A stretch of DNA of 64,000 bases from Cyclobacteriaceae bacterium (GTDB taxonomy: Bacteria; Bacteroidota; Bacteroidia; Cytophagales; Cyclobacteriaceae): contig CATQIH010000021.1 in the NCBI GenBank assembly GCA_958296015.1, forward strand, positions 1 through 64,000, read 5' to 3'. The translations under genes were made by a program, and so were the position numbers. Below the pieces are notes generated by a model. It did not search any database. It was not told the DNA's origin and saw only the letters and a list, made by a program, of their open reading frames with translations. Position 1 is the stretch's first letter. Every line of letters starts with the position of its first letter. Below are positions 34,503 through 43,735 of this stretch, piece by piece.

Positions 34503-35249
34503 CTACTTAGCAATAAACTGCTCTATCTGCTTCAGGGTGATCATTCCTTCGTAATAGGCACGTCCGAATACTACCCCATACAGGCCAATGTCCTGTAGCC
34601 GTTCGATGTCTTCCACTTTATGTACGCCGCCACTGGCAATGAGTTTGATACCCGGAAATTTTTCCATCAGATCGCGGTAAAGCTCAAAAGAGGGACCTTC
34701 TACGATGCCTTCTTTGGAAATGTCGCTGGTTTTTAGAAATTTAAGACTGCGGGAATAAAAATACTCTACATGCTCAAAAAGGTTGATCTTAGTATCTTTC
34801 TGCCATCCTTGTATGGCCACCCTTAGTCCTTCGGCACTGATGGTATCTGCGCCCAGCACAATCTTTTCTCTGCCGTATGACATCACCCAGGAGGCAAACT
34901 CCGAAGGGTGTTTGACGGCTGCTGTGGCTGCTGTAATTCTCTTGGCTCCATGATCAAAAGCGGCATTGACATCTCCATCCGTGTTGATGCCCCCAGCGAA
35001 GTCGACCTGTAGCTGGGTATGCCCTGCAATGGCTTCCAGTACGTGGTAATTGACAGGTTTTCCCTTACGTGTGCCATCCAGGTCTATCAGTTGCAGCTTG
35101 GTGATACCATGATCCTCAAATTTCTGCGCCAGGTCTACCGGACTTTCACTATACACCTGCTCTTTGGCAAAATCACCTTGTTGCAGCCGGGTGATTTTGT
35201 TATCGATAATAGAAATAGAGGGGATAATCTGAATCTTTTTGAAATGCAT
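34503..35249 (-). CDS. HisA-like TIM-barrel protein lacking the usual catalytic Asp
   Basis: A 248-residue phosphoribosyl-type (beta-alpha)8 barrel closely resembling HisA, the isomerase of histidine synthesis: LQLIDLDGTRKGKPVN, LGADTISAEGLRVAIQGW with Asp135, LKTSDISKEGIVEGPSFELY, LIASGGVHKVEDI and VVFGRAYYEG. The strand-1 motif, normally IIPA(I/L)D(I/L)IDG with the general-base Asp, here reads IIPSISIIDN, so that Asp is Ser13. The strand-3 glycine loop is also altered (DFAGGIN). No other his gene is near. It is probably a paralogue with a different or lost reaction rather than the pathway enzyme. Confidence 0.8.
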   Translation of the reverse strand: MHFKKIQIIPSISIIDNKITRLQQGDFAKEQVYSESPVDLAQKFEDHGITKLQLIDLDGTRKGKPVNYHVLEAIAGHTQLQVDFAGGINTDGDVNAAFDHGAKRITAATAAVKHPSEFASWVMSYGREKIVLGADTISAEGLRVAIQGWQKDTKINLFEHVEYFYSRSLKFLKTSDISKEGIVEGPSFELYRDLMEKFPGIKLIASGGVHKVEDIERLQDIGLYGVVFGRAYYEGMITLKQIEQFIAK

Positions 35250-35406
35250 ACAGGCAGATTGTGAAAATGTACGAACAGTGTGTAGCCAGATAACTTTAAA
35301 ATTGCAATATACTCATTTAATCGCTAATTATCTGTGCAACTCCATCATAAAATCCGCATATTTTAAATTATAATCAAGTGTAAAGGTGGTTTTATTGTAA
35401 ACAGTG

Positions 35407-36357
35407 TCAGAACGGAAGTTTCTCTAAATCCACGTTACCACCGCTCAGAATGATACCCACCTTCTTCTGATCAAACAGCCCTTTGTGTTTGAGAACTGCT
35501 GCCAGCGGCACGGCGCATGAAGGTTCAATAATGATTTTCATTCTTTCCCATATCAAACGCATGGCGTATACTATTTCCTGGTCTGATACAGTCAGGATGG
35601 CCGTCACATGCTGGCGGATCAATGGAAAAGTTTTGTCTCCCAGCGAAGTCAGCAGTCCATCGGCAATGGTGCGTGGAGCGGAAGAAGGAATGATAGCACC
35701 TGCGGCCAGCGAACGAAAGGCATCATCGGCCCCTTCCGGCTCTCCGGCAAATATCTGTATGGCTGGCCGCATCTCTTTGGCAGCAATGGCTGTTCCGCTC
35801 AGCAAGCCCCCGCCTCCTACCGGTGCTATGATGGCATCCAGCTCTTCCACTTCTTCCAGCAGTTCTACTACGGCAGTTCCCTGTCCGGCAATCACCTCAT
35901 AATTGTTATAAGGATGCACAAATGTTGCCCCTGTGCGGGCTACCACAGCCTCCAGGGTGGTTTCCCGGGCTTCCAGTGTGGGCTTGCAAAATATAATTTC
36001 GGCACCGTATTCTGCTACGGCTTTCTGCTTCACCGCCGGGGCTGTTTCGGGCATCACAATATAGGCCGGAATGCCTACGCTCTGGGCTGCTTTGGCCAGT
36101 GCCTGGCCGTGGTTGCCGGAAGAATGCGTGGCCACACCCTTTGCCCTGGCTGCCTCTGGCAAAGACAACACCGCATTGGCTGCTCCGCGCATCTTGAAAG
36201 CACCGGCTTTCTGGAAATTCTCGCACTTAAAGAAAATATCTGCCCCTGCCATCCGGTTGATGCTTTGGCTGGTCAATACCGGTGTGCGGTGAATGAGCGG
36301 GGCAATACGCAAGGCAGCCTGCCTGATGGTTGGCAAAGAAGGAATAGACTGGTTCAT
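35407..36357 (-). CDS. PLP-dependent threonine/serine dehydratase or serine racemase
   Basis: Fold-type II PLP enzyme of 316 residues without a C-terminal ACT regulatory domain. The PLP Schiff-base lysine is Lys55 in GAFKMRGAANA, the substrate loop is SSGNHGQALA, and the phosphate-binding loop is PVGGGGLLSG. Lack of the regulatory domain points to a catabolic threonine dehydratase, or to serine racemase, which shares these motifs; sequence alone does not separate them. Monocistronic. Confidence 0.86.
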   Translation of the reverse strand: MNQSIPSLPTIRQAALRIAPLIHRTPVLTSQSINRMAGADIFFKCENFQKAGAFKMRGAANAVLSLPEAARAKGVATHSSGNHGQALAKAAQSVGIPAYIVMPETAPAVKQKAVAEYGAEIIFCKPTLEARETTLEAVVARTGATFVHPYNNYEVIAGQGTAVVELLEEVEELDAIIAPVGGGGLLSGTAIAAKEMRPAIQIFAGEPEGADDAFRSLAAGAIIPSSAPRTIADGLLTSLGDKTFPLIRQHVTAILTVSDQEIVYAMRLIWERMKIIIEPSCAVPLAAVLKHKGLFDQKKVGIILSGGNVDLEKLPF

Positions 36358-36453
36358 AGGATTGATGTGTTGATGTGTTATGATAACTTCAATCGATTTT
36401 AAAACACTTTAATACTATAATACATTAATACTTAACACATTGATACTGAATTT

Positions 36454-37776
36454 ATGGCAAAGAAAAAAAAGAAAAAACCTGCTAAAGGCAATGTGATCCA
36501 GTCGCCGGTAAGATACATCAAGACCAAGTGTAGAGAATTGCCTATCAAAGAATGCCTGATCAATACTGACTGGCAGGAGGGAGATATGGCCAATATTGTA
36601 GTAGCCAGAGAACAGCCCAGCGGCAAACTGATTGTGGGCATGTACCTGGTAGACTTATTGTGCCTGGGCGTGAAGAATACTTTTTACTACTATAGCATGG
36701 ATACGTTTGAGTACGATAACCTGGTGAGAGATATCAAAATGAACCTAGATACGGAACCTTGCGATTATGTGCTGGCTCACAATATTATCTATGGGGCCTT
36801 GGAGTTTGCCGAAGAGCTGGGTATCAAACCACACAAAGATTTCGGTGTTACCCGCTATATTCTGGCAGAAGATGATGAGTCTGTAGCATATATGGACCTG
36901 GAATTTGGTCAGGATGGCAAACCGATGCTGATTGTCAGAGAGGGAATGAATGCGGCACCTTATATTGCCAGCCTCAGAAAAAGCGTAGGAGAAGGCAATT
37001 ATGAGGTGATGTTTGATGATGAGATACTGGACATGGACGAAGATTTTGATGCTGATGATGATTTTGGCGAGGACAGACCTTTCAGAGCATTGATTGCTGA
37101 TTATGCTGAAAAACTACAGGAAGAAAATCTGAACCAACCACATGGCGAACCGCGTCATCTGCAAATGCACCAATACCAGATTACCTTTGACGTAGTGCCT
37201 TCTCAATACGACCAATATTATCAAGACCGGCTGGATGAAGTAAAGGAGGCAGCAAAAGAAGCGTATACTATGACAATAGAAAAACCCAAGGAAGCGATTG
37301 CTTTGAACAAAAAATATATCGATAAATATCCGCAATTCCCTCCATTCTACAGTCATTTAGCCAATTCTTACAGGCTCTCAGGTGACCTGGAATCCTCCGA
37401 CAAAATATCCAAAGAAATGCGGGAGAAGTTTCCGGACTATCTTTTTGGTAGAATAGCTTATGCCCATGTTTTACTCGATGAAGCCCGCTACGATGAAGCA
37501 ATAAAGGTTTTTGATAATAATTATTCGCTGGATCATATCTACCCTGAAAGACAAGTATTTCATTTTTCAGAAGTGCTGTCTTTCAACCTGTTCTTGTGCC
37601 GCTATTTTTTGGAGACTGACCGGCTGGATGCTGCCATTAGCTATTACCAAATTATGCTTGGCATTGAAGAAAATAACAACCTGACCCTCACTGCGGAAAA
37701 CCTGGTTGGTAAGGAAGTAGCCCTGAAAGAGCTTGAAATGCTCAATACCGAGCTGGAAAAGGAAAAGAAAAAGTAG
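36454..37776 (+). CDS. TPR-containing cytoplasmic protein
   Basis: A 440-residue protein with no signal or membrane span. It begins with a run of lysines (MAKKKKKKPAKG) and has a globular N-terminal domain to about residue 185, an Asp-rich segment (MDEDFDADDDFGED, about 194-207), and a C-terminal half with two or three TPR-like helix pairs (SHLANSYRLSGDLESS, AYAHVLLDEARYDEAIKVF). A highly charged end (ELEKEKKK) follows. Family not recognised. It converges on polA. Confidence 0.7.
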   Translation: MAKKKKKKPAKGNVIQSPVRYIKTKCRELPIKECLINTDWQEGDMANIVVAREQPSGKLIVGMYLVDLLCLGVKNTFYYYSMDTFEYDNLVRDIKMNLDTEPCDYVLAHNIIYGALEFAEELGIKPHKDFGVTRYILAEDDESVAYMDLEFGQDGKPMLIVREGMNAAPYIASLRKSVGEGNYEVMFDDEILDMDEDFDADDDFGEDRPFRALIADYAEKLQEENLNQPHGEPRHLQMHQYQITFDVVPSQYDQYYQDRLDEVKEAAKEAYTMTIEKPKEAIALNKKYIDKYPQFPPFYSHLANSYRLSGDLESSDKISKEMREKFPDYLFGRIAYAHVLLDEARYDEAIKVFDNNYSLDHIYPERQVFHFSEVLSFNLFLCRYFLETDRLDAAISYYQIMLGIEENNNLTLTAENLVGKEVALKELEMLNTELEKEKKK

Positions 37777-37799
37777 CAGCCAGCAGACCGGAGCAGGTA

Positions 37800-37848
37800 A
37801 AACCGGAGACCGAAAATCCGGTCTTTGGTTTCCCTTTTCCTCCGGTTT
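37800..37848. terminator. Nested inverted repeats between convergent TPR gene and polA
   Basis: Outer arms AAACCGGAG (37800-37808) and CTCCGGTTT (37840-37848), inner arms AGACCG (37807-37812) and CGGTCT (37819-37824). Located in the 76-bp gap between two convergent stops, so a bidirectional terminator is likely, though T-runs are weak. Similar purine-rich spacers occur at 11.8 and 25.3 kb. Confidence 0.5.
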
Positions 37849-37852
37849 CCGT

Positions 37853-40636
37853 TCAATGCGCTTCAAGCCAGTTCTGGCCAGTGCCCGTGCCTACTTCCAT
37901 GGGCACGGCCAGTGGCAGGGCATCGGTCATCAGTTCGCACACTTTTTCTTTGAGCATATCTACCTCACTGTGGTGCGCATCAAAGACGAGTTCGTCGTGT
38001 ACCTGCAAAATCATGCGAGATTGTAGCTTTTGCTGCTGCATCCACGCAAAAATGTTCACCATCGCTATCTTGATCATGTCGGCAGCGGTGCCCTGGATGG
38101 GCGCGTTGATGGCGTTTCTTTCGCTATAGCCCCGCATGGTAGGGTTGCGGGAATTGATGTCGCGCAGGTAGCGCTTGCGTCCCATCACGGTTTCTACGTA
38201 TTCTGTCTCACGCGCCTGCTGAATAATATCATCCATGTACTGTTTGATGCTGGGAAACTCCTGAAAATAAGCTCCAATAATATCGGAAGCCTCCGCTTTG
38301 GGAATACTCAGGCGTTGCGCCAGCCCAAAAGAAGATACGCCGTAGATGATACCGAAGTTGGCGGTTTTTGCCTTGCGTCTCATCTCAGGAGTCACTTCTT
38401 CCAGCGTCACATGAAATATTTTGCTGGCGGTGGCTGTATGGATGTCCTGGCCTTTGCGGAACGCTTCTATCATCGTCTCATCTTTGGCAAAAGAAGCGAT
38501 GATGCGTAACTCCACCTGCGAATAGTCAGCAGCCATCAGCACAAAATCTTCGTTGCGGGGCACAAACGCCTTGCGGATCAGCTGTCCTTTTTCTGTGCGG
38601 ATCGGGATGTTCTGCAAATTGGGGTTGGTAGAACTCAGCCTGCCGGTAGTCGTCACAGCCTGGTTATAAGAAGTGTGGATACGTCCGTCGTGGCTGCTGA
38701 GCAGCTTGGGCAGCGCATCCACATAGGTGTTCCTTAGCTTCATCAGCTCGCGATAGTCCAATATCTGGCGGGCAATCTCATGCTCGGTTGCCAGGTCGGC
38801 AAGGATGATCTCGCCGGTAGCATACTGTCCGGATTTTGTCTTTTTGGGCCTATCTGCCAGCTTCATATGGTCGAACAGCACATCGCCCAGCTGTTTGGGA
38901 GAGCCTATATTAAATTCTGTGCCTGCACTCTCAAATATATTCTTTTCAATCTCCAGGATGCTATCCGTCAGTTCTTTGGAGAGGTCTTGTAGCGTATTGG
39001 TTTCTATATTAATTCCTTCATATTCCATGGCCGTCAGCACATTGACCAGCGGCATTTCCATCTGGTAGAAGATGTCGGAAAGCTTCTGGTCTTTTTGAAG
39101 TTCTTCTTCAAAAATATGCTTCAATTTGAGGGTGATGTCTGCGTCTTCTCCGGCGTATTCGGCCACTGTTTCTACCGGAATATCCCGCATATTGCTCTGC
39201 CCTTTGCCTTTTTTGCCGATCAGACTTTCGATTGGCACGGTTTTGTAGTTCAGGTAATTTTCAGCCATTGCATCCAGGCCGTGGCCCGTTTCCGGGTCTA
39301 TCAGGTAGTGCGCTACCATCGTATCAAACATGGCTCCTTGCACATCTACGCCATATTTTTTTAGTACCAGCATATCATATTTTAGGTTCTGTCCTATCTT
39401 CACAATCGTGTTACTTTCCAGCAGAGCCGTAAATTCCTGCACAATAGCGGTTGCTTCCTGAAAATCTTCAGGCACAGGCACATAAAACGCGCTGCACTGG
39501 TCGCAGGCAAACGACATGCCTACCAAATGAGCTTCCAGAGCATCCAGGCTATTGGTTTCCGTATCAAAGCAGTAGGCATCGCGCTGGAGCAATGTATCTA
39601 TCAACTGTTTTCGCTTCTCAGCGGTATCCACCACCTGATAGTCGTGTTTGACGCTGGCGATGGTCTCAAAACTTTCCGGCAGCGGCTCGGCTTCGGCAGG
39701 TGTGTTATTGCTTGTATCGAACAAACCCATCTGTGGCTGGGAAGATTGAAAAGTGTCTTCGCCCAGCACGCGCCGCAGCAGCGTGCGGAACTCCAGTTCT
39801 TGAAATATCTCCTTGAGCCGTACGGCATCCGGCGCGGTATAGCGTAGGTCTTCCTCATCAAAGACCAGGGGCACTTCTGTATGGATGGTTGCCAGCTCTT
39901 TGGACAATAGACCCTGTTCGCTGAATTCCAGCACGTTTTCCTTTTGCTTACCCTTGAGCTGGTTGGCATTGGCAATGAGTGCCTCTACCGAACCAAACTC
40001 TTTGATCAGCTTAGAGGCTGTTTTGGCACCAATACCCGGAATGCCCGGAATATTGTCTACGGCATCGCCCTGCAAGCCAAGGATATCACATACTTGCTCT
40101 ACCCTATCGATGTCAAACTTTTTTAGCACTTCTTCCACTCCCAGAATGTCTACTGCGTTGCCCATGTAGGCAGGCTTGTAAAGAAAAATACAGTCTTCCA
40201 CCAACTGGGCATAGTCTTTATCGGGTGTCATCATATAGGTAATAAATCCGTTGGCAGAAGCTTTTTTGGCAAACGTACCGATGATATCGTCGGCCTCATA
40301 ACCCTGTAACTCAAGCACCGGGATATTAAAAGCCCTGATGATGTCTTTCACTACCGGAATAGCCACCTGGATATCTTCTGGCTGCTCTTGCCGGTTGGCT
40401 TTGTATTCTTCGTACCGTTCGTGACGGAAGGTAGGGCCGCTCAGGTCAAAGGCTACGGCAATGTGTGTGGGTTGCTCTTTGGAGATGACTTCATACAAAG
40501 CGTTGGTAAACCCCAGGGCCGCGCCTGTATTGACGCCTTTTGAATTGATTCTGGGATTCTTGCTGAAAGCAAAATGCGCCCGGTAGATCAGGGCCATCGC
40601 ATCCAACAGAAAAAGTTTTTTCCTGGTTGTGTTCAT
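37853..40636 (-). CDS. polA: DNA polymerase I
   Basis: Repair and Okazaki-fragment polymerase of about 927 residues. Three domains: 5'-3' nuclease (about 1-290; LFLLDAMALIYRAHFAF, GLQGDAVDNIPGIPGIGAKT), a 3'-5' exonuclease that keeps its acidic motifs (CFDTETNSLDALEAH, EYAGEDADITLKL), and the family A polymerase (MAADYSQVELRIIASFAK motif A, KTANFGIIYGVSSFGLAQRL motif B, QVHDELVFDAH motif C). I start at the ATG giving MNTTRKKLFLL; nine further upstream codons are open but unlikely. Apparently fully active. Confidence 0.93.
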   Translation of the reverse strand: MNTTRKKLFLLDAMALIYRAHFAFSKNPRINSKGVNTGAALGFTNALYEVISKEQPTHIAVAFDLSGPTFRHERYEEYKANRQEQPEDIQVAIPVVKDIIRAFNIPVLELQGYEADDIIGTFAKKASANGFITYMMTPDKDYAQLVEDCIFLYKPAYMGNAVDILGVEEVLKKFDIDRVEQVCDILGLQGDAVDNIPGIPGIGAKTASKLIKEFGSVEALIANANQLKGKQKENVLEFSEQGLLSKELATIHTEVPLVFDEEDLRYTAPDAVRLKEIFQELEFRTLLRRVLGEDTFQSSQPQMGLFDTSNNTPAEAEPLPESFETIASVKHDYQVVDTAEKRKQLIDTLLQRDAYCFDTETNSLDALEAHLVGMSFACDQCSAFYVPVPEDFQEATAIVQEFTALLESNTIVKIGQNLKYDMLVLKKYGVDVQGAMFDTMVAHYLIDPETGHGLDAMAENYLNYKTVPIESLIGKKGKGQSNMRDIPVETVAEYAGEDADITLKLKHIFEEELQKDQKLSDIFYQMEMPLVNVLTAMEYEGINIETNTLQDLSKELTDSILEIEKNIFESAGTEFNIGSPKQLGDVLFDHMKLADRPKKTKSGQYATGEIILADLATEHEIARQILDYRELMKLRNTYVDALPKLLSSHDGRIHTSYNQAVTTTGRLSSTNPNLQNIPIRTEKGQLIRKAFVPRNEDFVLMAADYSQVELRIIASFAKDETMIEAFRKGQDIHTATASKIFHVTLEEVTPEMRRKAKTANFGIIYGVSSFGLAQRLSIPKAEASDIIGAYFQEFPSIKQYMDDIIQQARETEYVETVMGRKRYLRDINSRNPTMRGYSERNAINAPIQGTAADMIKIAMVNIFAWMQQQKLQSRMILQVHDELVFDAHHSEVDMLKEKVCELMTDALPLAVPMEVGTGTGQNWLEAH

Positions 40637-40995
40637 ACGGTCAAAATTATAAATAATTGACAACTATCAGTATTTAAAAAATAACATCTGTATATTTTTT
40701 GGTTGACAGCAGGTTTTCAGATACAAGGGTCGTCTCTTACAATAGTGCTAATGATGTGTTGAAATAGTTTTATAAAGTGTTGCAACAACCTTTATTCTCT
40801 ATTTTAGTATGGTGTAAGTTATTTTCTCTGAACATAATTTTTGTCTCAATTAAGTAGACCAGGTAAAATCTTAGCACAAGAATTGCGTTAGATGGCAGGT
40901 TGGTTTGATATAAGTAGGTTGTGAGATCATCGCATTATTTATAGCTTTGCGCCAATTATCATTAAGTAGAATCACTATATTTGTTCCCTAGATTT
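40637..40995. other. Intergenic region upstream of the polysaccharide locus
   Basis: About 360 AT-rich bases separating divergent polA and the exporter gene. ATTAAGTAGA occurs twice (around 40852 and 40961). No gene is visible. It should contain the promoter of the long plus-strand polysaccharide operon; a TATATTTG box sits just before the ATG but lacks a properly spaced partner. Confidence 0.45.
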
Positions 40996-43623
40996 ATGTC
41001 TGCCAGGGTTTTCTTTGTCATTGTAATATTATTCTTATTTCACCATCTGCCACAGGCAAATGCCCAAAGCTCCGAGTTGCTTCAGCGGGATCTGAGTACT
41101 GCCACCGCCGATCAGGTGAGTGACCAGCAACTACAGCAGCTTGCGGATTATGCCCAGAAGCAGGGCCTGACAGCGCAGCAGATAGAAGCAGGACTGATCT
41201 CCAGAAATATGCCTGCTACCGAAGCTTCCCAACTCATTGCCCGGCTAAGAAATGTCCAGCCAGGTACTGGTGCCAATAATAGCCAGCAGGCGGGGCAAAA
41301 TAATAATGGCAACGAAAATTTCAATAGTCAGCTTAGCAAAAGAGACACCACCCTCGACAAATTAAGTGAAGAGGAGAAAATGGTGTTTGGTGCAGAGCTT
41401 TTCAACAGTGATAACCTCACTTTCGAACCCAGTCTTGATATTGCTACGCCCGAAGGTTACCAGGTAGGCCCAGGCGATGAGCTGAGGGTCAATATCTGGG
41501 GTGCTTCCCGGCAAACCTATAACCTGCAAGTGAGCCGCGACGGTAATGTAGTTATTGACAACCTGGGCCCGGTGTATGTGAGCGGTTTATCCATCAAGGA
41601 GGCTGAAAAACGCATCATCAGCCGGTTGACAGAAATTTACTCAGGACTGCGGGGCAGCAGCGCGCGCCCGGCCAACACCTATGCAGAAGTAACGCTGGGC
41701 AGGGTGCGGAGCATTAAGGTCACTATTGTAGGCGAGGTAAGAAAGCCAGGCACTTATACATTACCTTCGGTAGCCACTGCCTTCAATGCCCTTTATTTAT
41801 CGGGTGGCCCTACTTTTATCGGCTCTTTCAGAAATGTAGAAGTGATCAGAGACAACGATATTATAGCCCAAATAGATGTATACGGTTACTTGGTAGGAGG
41901 AAAAAAGACGCAGAATATTGTTCTACAGGATCAGGACATCATTCGGGTAGCACCCTATCAAAACCGTATTGAACTCAAAGGACAGGTCAAACGTCCCGGA
42001 TATTACGAAATGCAATCAGATGAAGCCCTGAGTGCAGCCATTCGGTATGGTGGCGGATTTACGAACAAAGCTTATACGCATCGGCTCAGAGTAACCCGGA
42101 ATACGTCGCGGGAAAAGCGTATAGAAGATGTGCAGGAAAGCAACCTAGACAGTTTTATGCCTAAAAATGGAGATATTGTGTATGTGGACTCTATTTTGAA
42201 CCGGTATGCCAACAAGTTGGAGATTCACGGGGCGGTGTTTCGTCCGGGAGAATATGCCCTGGAAGATGGCACGACACTCATGGGCCTGATCAACAGAGCA
42301 GAAGGACTCCGCGAAGATGCTTTTAGAAATAGGGTGATGATTTACCGCAAAAATGATAACCTCTTCGATAAGGTGCTTTCGGCTGACTTGCAGCAAATTG
42401 CAGACGGTACGGCTACCGACATTCCTTTACAGAAAGAGGATGTTGTAAGGGTATTCTCTATCAAAGAGCTGGAAGAAGAATTCAACGTAGAAATTAGTGG
42501 AGAAGTGCAGAATCCTGGGCAGTTTCCTTTTGTATACGATATGACGCTGGAAGATCTGGTGGCTGTTGCCGGTGGCCTGAGGGAGTCGGCCTCCAGAGCC
42601 AGGGTAGAGGTAGCCAGAAGAGTAAAAGACAACACCCTGCCTGACAGTACAATGGATATGGAAACCAGAAAAACCGCTGAGGTATATCAGTTCAGCATCA
42701 GCAAAGATTTGAAAATCACTGCCGATGGTACGCAGTTTACCTTAAAACCCTTCGACCAGGTGTTCATCCGGAGGTCTCCCAACTATGAAGAACAGCGTAC
42801 GGTGTATGTTAAAGGAGAAGTAAAATACCCCGGAAAATATGCGATTAAGCATAAAAATGAACAGGTTTCGGATATTATCGAGCGTGCCGGCGGACTTACA
42901 GCCTATGCCTACCCAGAAGGAGCCGCACTTATCCGTCTCAATCCTGCTTATTTCGAAGAAAAGATGGAGAAAGAAGACAGACTCAGAGATTCACTCAGGA
43001 CGGTGATGTCGCAAAGAGATTATACTGCAAACAGTGACTACAATTATTATAGAGATATTCGTCCGGTGGGCGATATTGATAATCGTCGGTTTGACAATAC
43101 GCTCTTTGCAGCCAGACCTATAGCTGCCGAAGATACTATCTTTGCATCTGTAACCGTTCCGTCTTACAGAATAAGAGAGTCCAAAACCCAGAGCATAGGC
43201 ATAGAACTCAAGAAGATTCTGTCGAGACCAGGCTCCAGGTATAATATTCGTTTGCTGGAAGGCGACACATTGGAGATTCCCAAAAAGTTGGAGACCGTCA
43301 GGATGAGCGGGGAGCTACTATATCCTATCTCTTCCCGGTACGATAGAAAAAAGACTTTTAGAAACTACATCTCCGAAGCAGGAGGGTTTTCCAAAGAGGC
43401 AGACAAAAAGCGTTCGTATATTGTGTACGCCAATGGGTCGGTTGATAGAACACGCAGCTTTCTTTTTATCAAAGACTACCCGGAAGTACGGCCAGGTGCG
43501 GAAATTGTGATTCCGGAGAAGGAAAAGAGAACGATAACTCCACAATTCTGGATTAGTATAGGTTCAGGGCTGACAACTTTAACACTGTCAGTGATTACCA
43601 TCATCAACACGATCAAAAGATAA
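40996..43623 (+). CDS. Wza-like polysaccharide export protein with multiple SLBB domains
   Basis: Outer-membrane/periplasmic exporter component of about 875 residues. A signal peptide (cut after QANAQ) is followed by a Gln/Asn-rich helical region, a Poly_export domain (YQVGPGDELRVNIWGASRQ), then six SLBB-like repeats, each with a GEVxxPGxY core (VGEVRKPGTYTL, LKGQVKRPGYYEM, IHGAVFRPGEYAL, ISGEVQNPGQFPF, VKGEVKYPGKYAI and a degenerate last one). The C-terminus has a hydrophobic span (FWISIGSGLTTLTLSVITII). Much longer than enterobacterial Wza but usual for Bacteroidota. ATG chosen over a TTG 15 bases upstream. First gene of the locus. Confidence 0.9.
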   Translation: MSARVFFVIVILFLFHHLPQANAQSSELLQRDLSTATADQVSDQQLQQLADYAQKQGLTAQQIEAGLISRNMPATEASQLIARLRNVQPGTGANNSQQAGQNNNGNENFNSQLSKRDTTLDKLSEEEKMVFGAELFNSDNLTFEPSLDIATPEGYQVGPGDELRVNIWGASRQTYNLQVSRDGNVVIDNLGPVYVSGLSIKEAEKRIISRLTEIYSGLRGSSARPANTYAEVTLGRVRSIKVTIVGEVRKPGTYTLPSVATAFNALYLSGGPTFIGSFRNVEVIRDNDIIAQIDVYGYLVGGKKTQNIVLQDQDIIRVAPYQNRIELKGQVKRPGYYEMQSDEALSAAIRYGGGFTNKAYTHRLRVTRNTSREKRIEDVQESNLDSFMPKNGDIVYVDSILNRYANKLEIHGAVFRPGEYALEDGTTLMGLINRAEGLREDAFRNRVMIYRKNDNLFDKVLSADLQQIADGTATDIPLQKEDVVRVFSIKELEEEFNVEISGEVQNPGQFPFVYDMTLEDLVAVAGGLRESASRARVEVARRVKDNTLPDSTMDMETRKTAEVYQFSISKDLKITADGTQFTLKPFDQVFIRRSPNYEEQRTVYVKGEVKYPGKYAIKHKNEQVSDIIERAGGLTAYAYPEGAALIRLNPAYFEEKMEKEDRLRDSLRTVMSQRDYTANSDYNYYRDIRPVGDIDNRRFDNTLFAARPIAAEDTIFASVTVPSYRIRESKTQSIGIELKKILSRPGSRYNIRLLEGDTLEIPKKLETVRMSGELLYPISSRYDRKKTFRNYISEAGGFSKEADKKRSYIVYANGSVDRTRSFLFIKDYPEVRPGAEIVIPEKEKRTITPQFWISIGSGLTTLTLSVITIINTIKR

Positions 43624-43735
43624 TTTTAATCCTCTGGAAACAAGAGAACACGATATAGAAAAAAAGCCTGTTTCTTCTGAAAAGGTAAACCCTGCTGGTG
43701 CGCCTTCTGAAAGAAAATCTTCCGTAAACACGCAT

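Noticed and set aside
40946-40983. TTTG and TATATTTG as promoter of the polysaccharide locus
   Set aside because: The spacing is 26 bases rather than about 19-21 and the box nearly touches the ATG.
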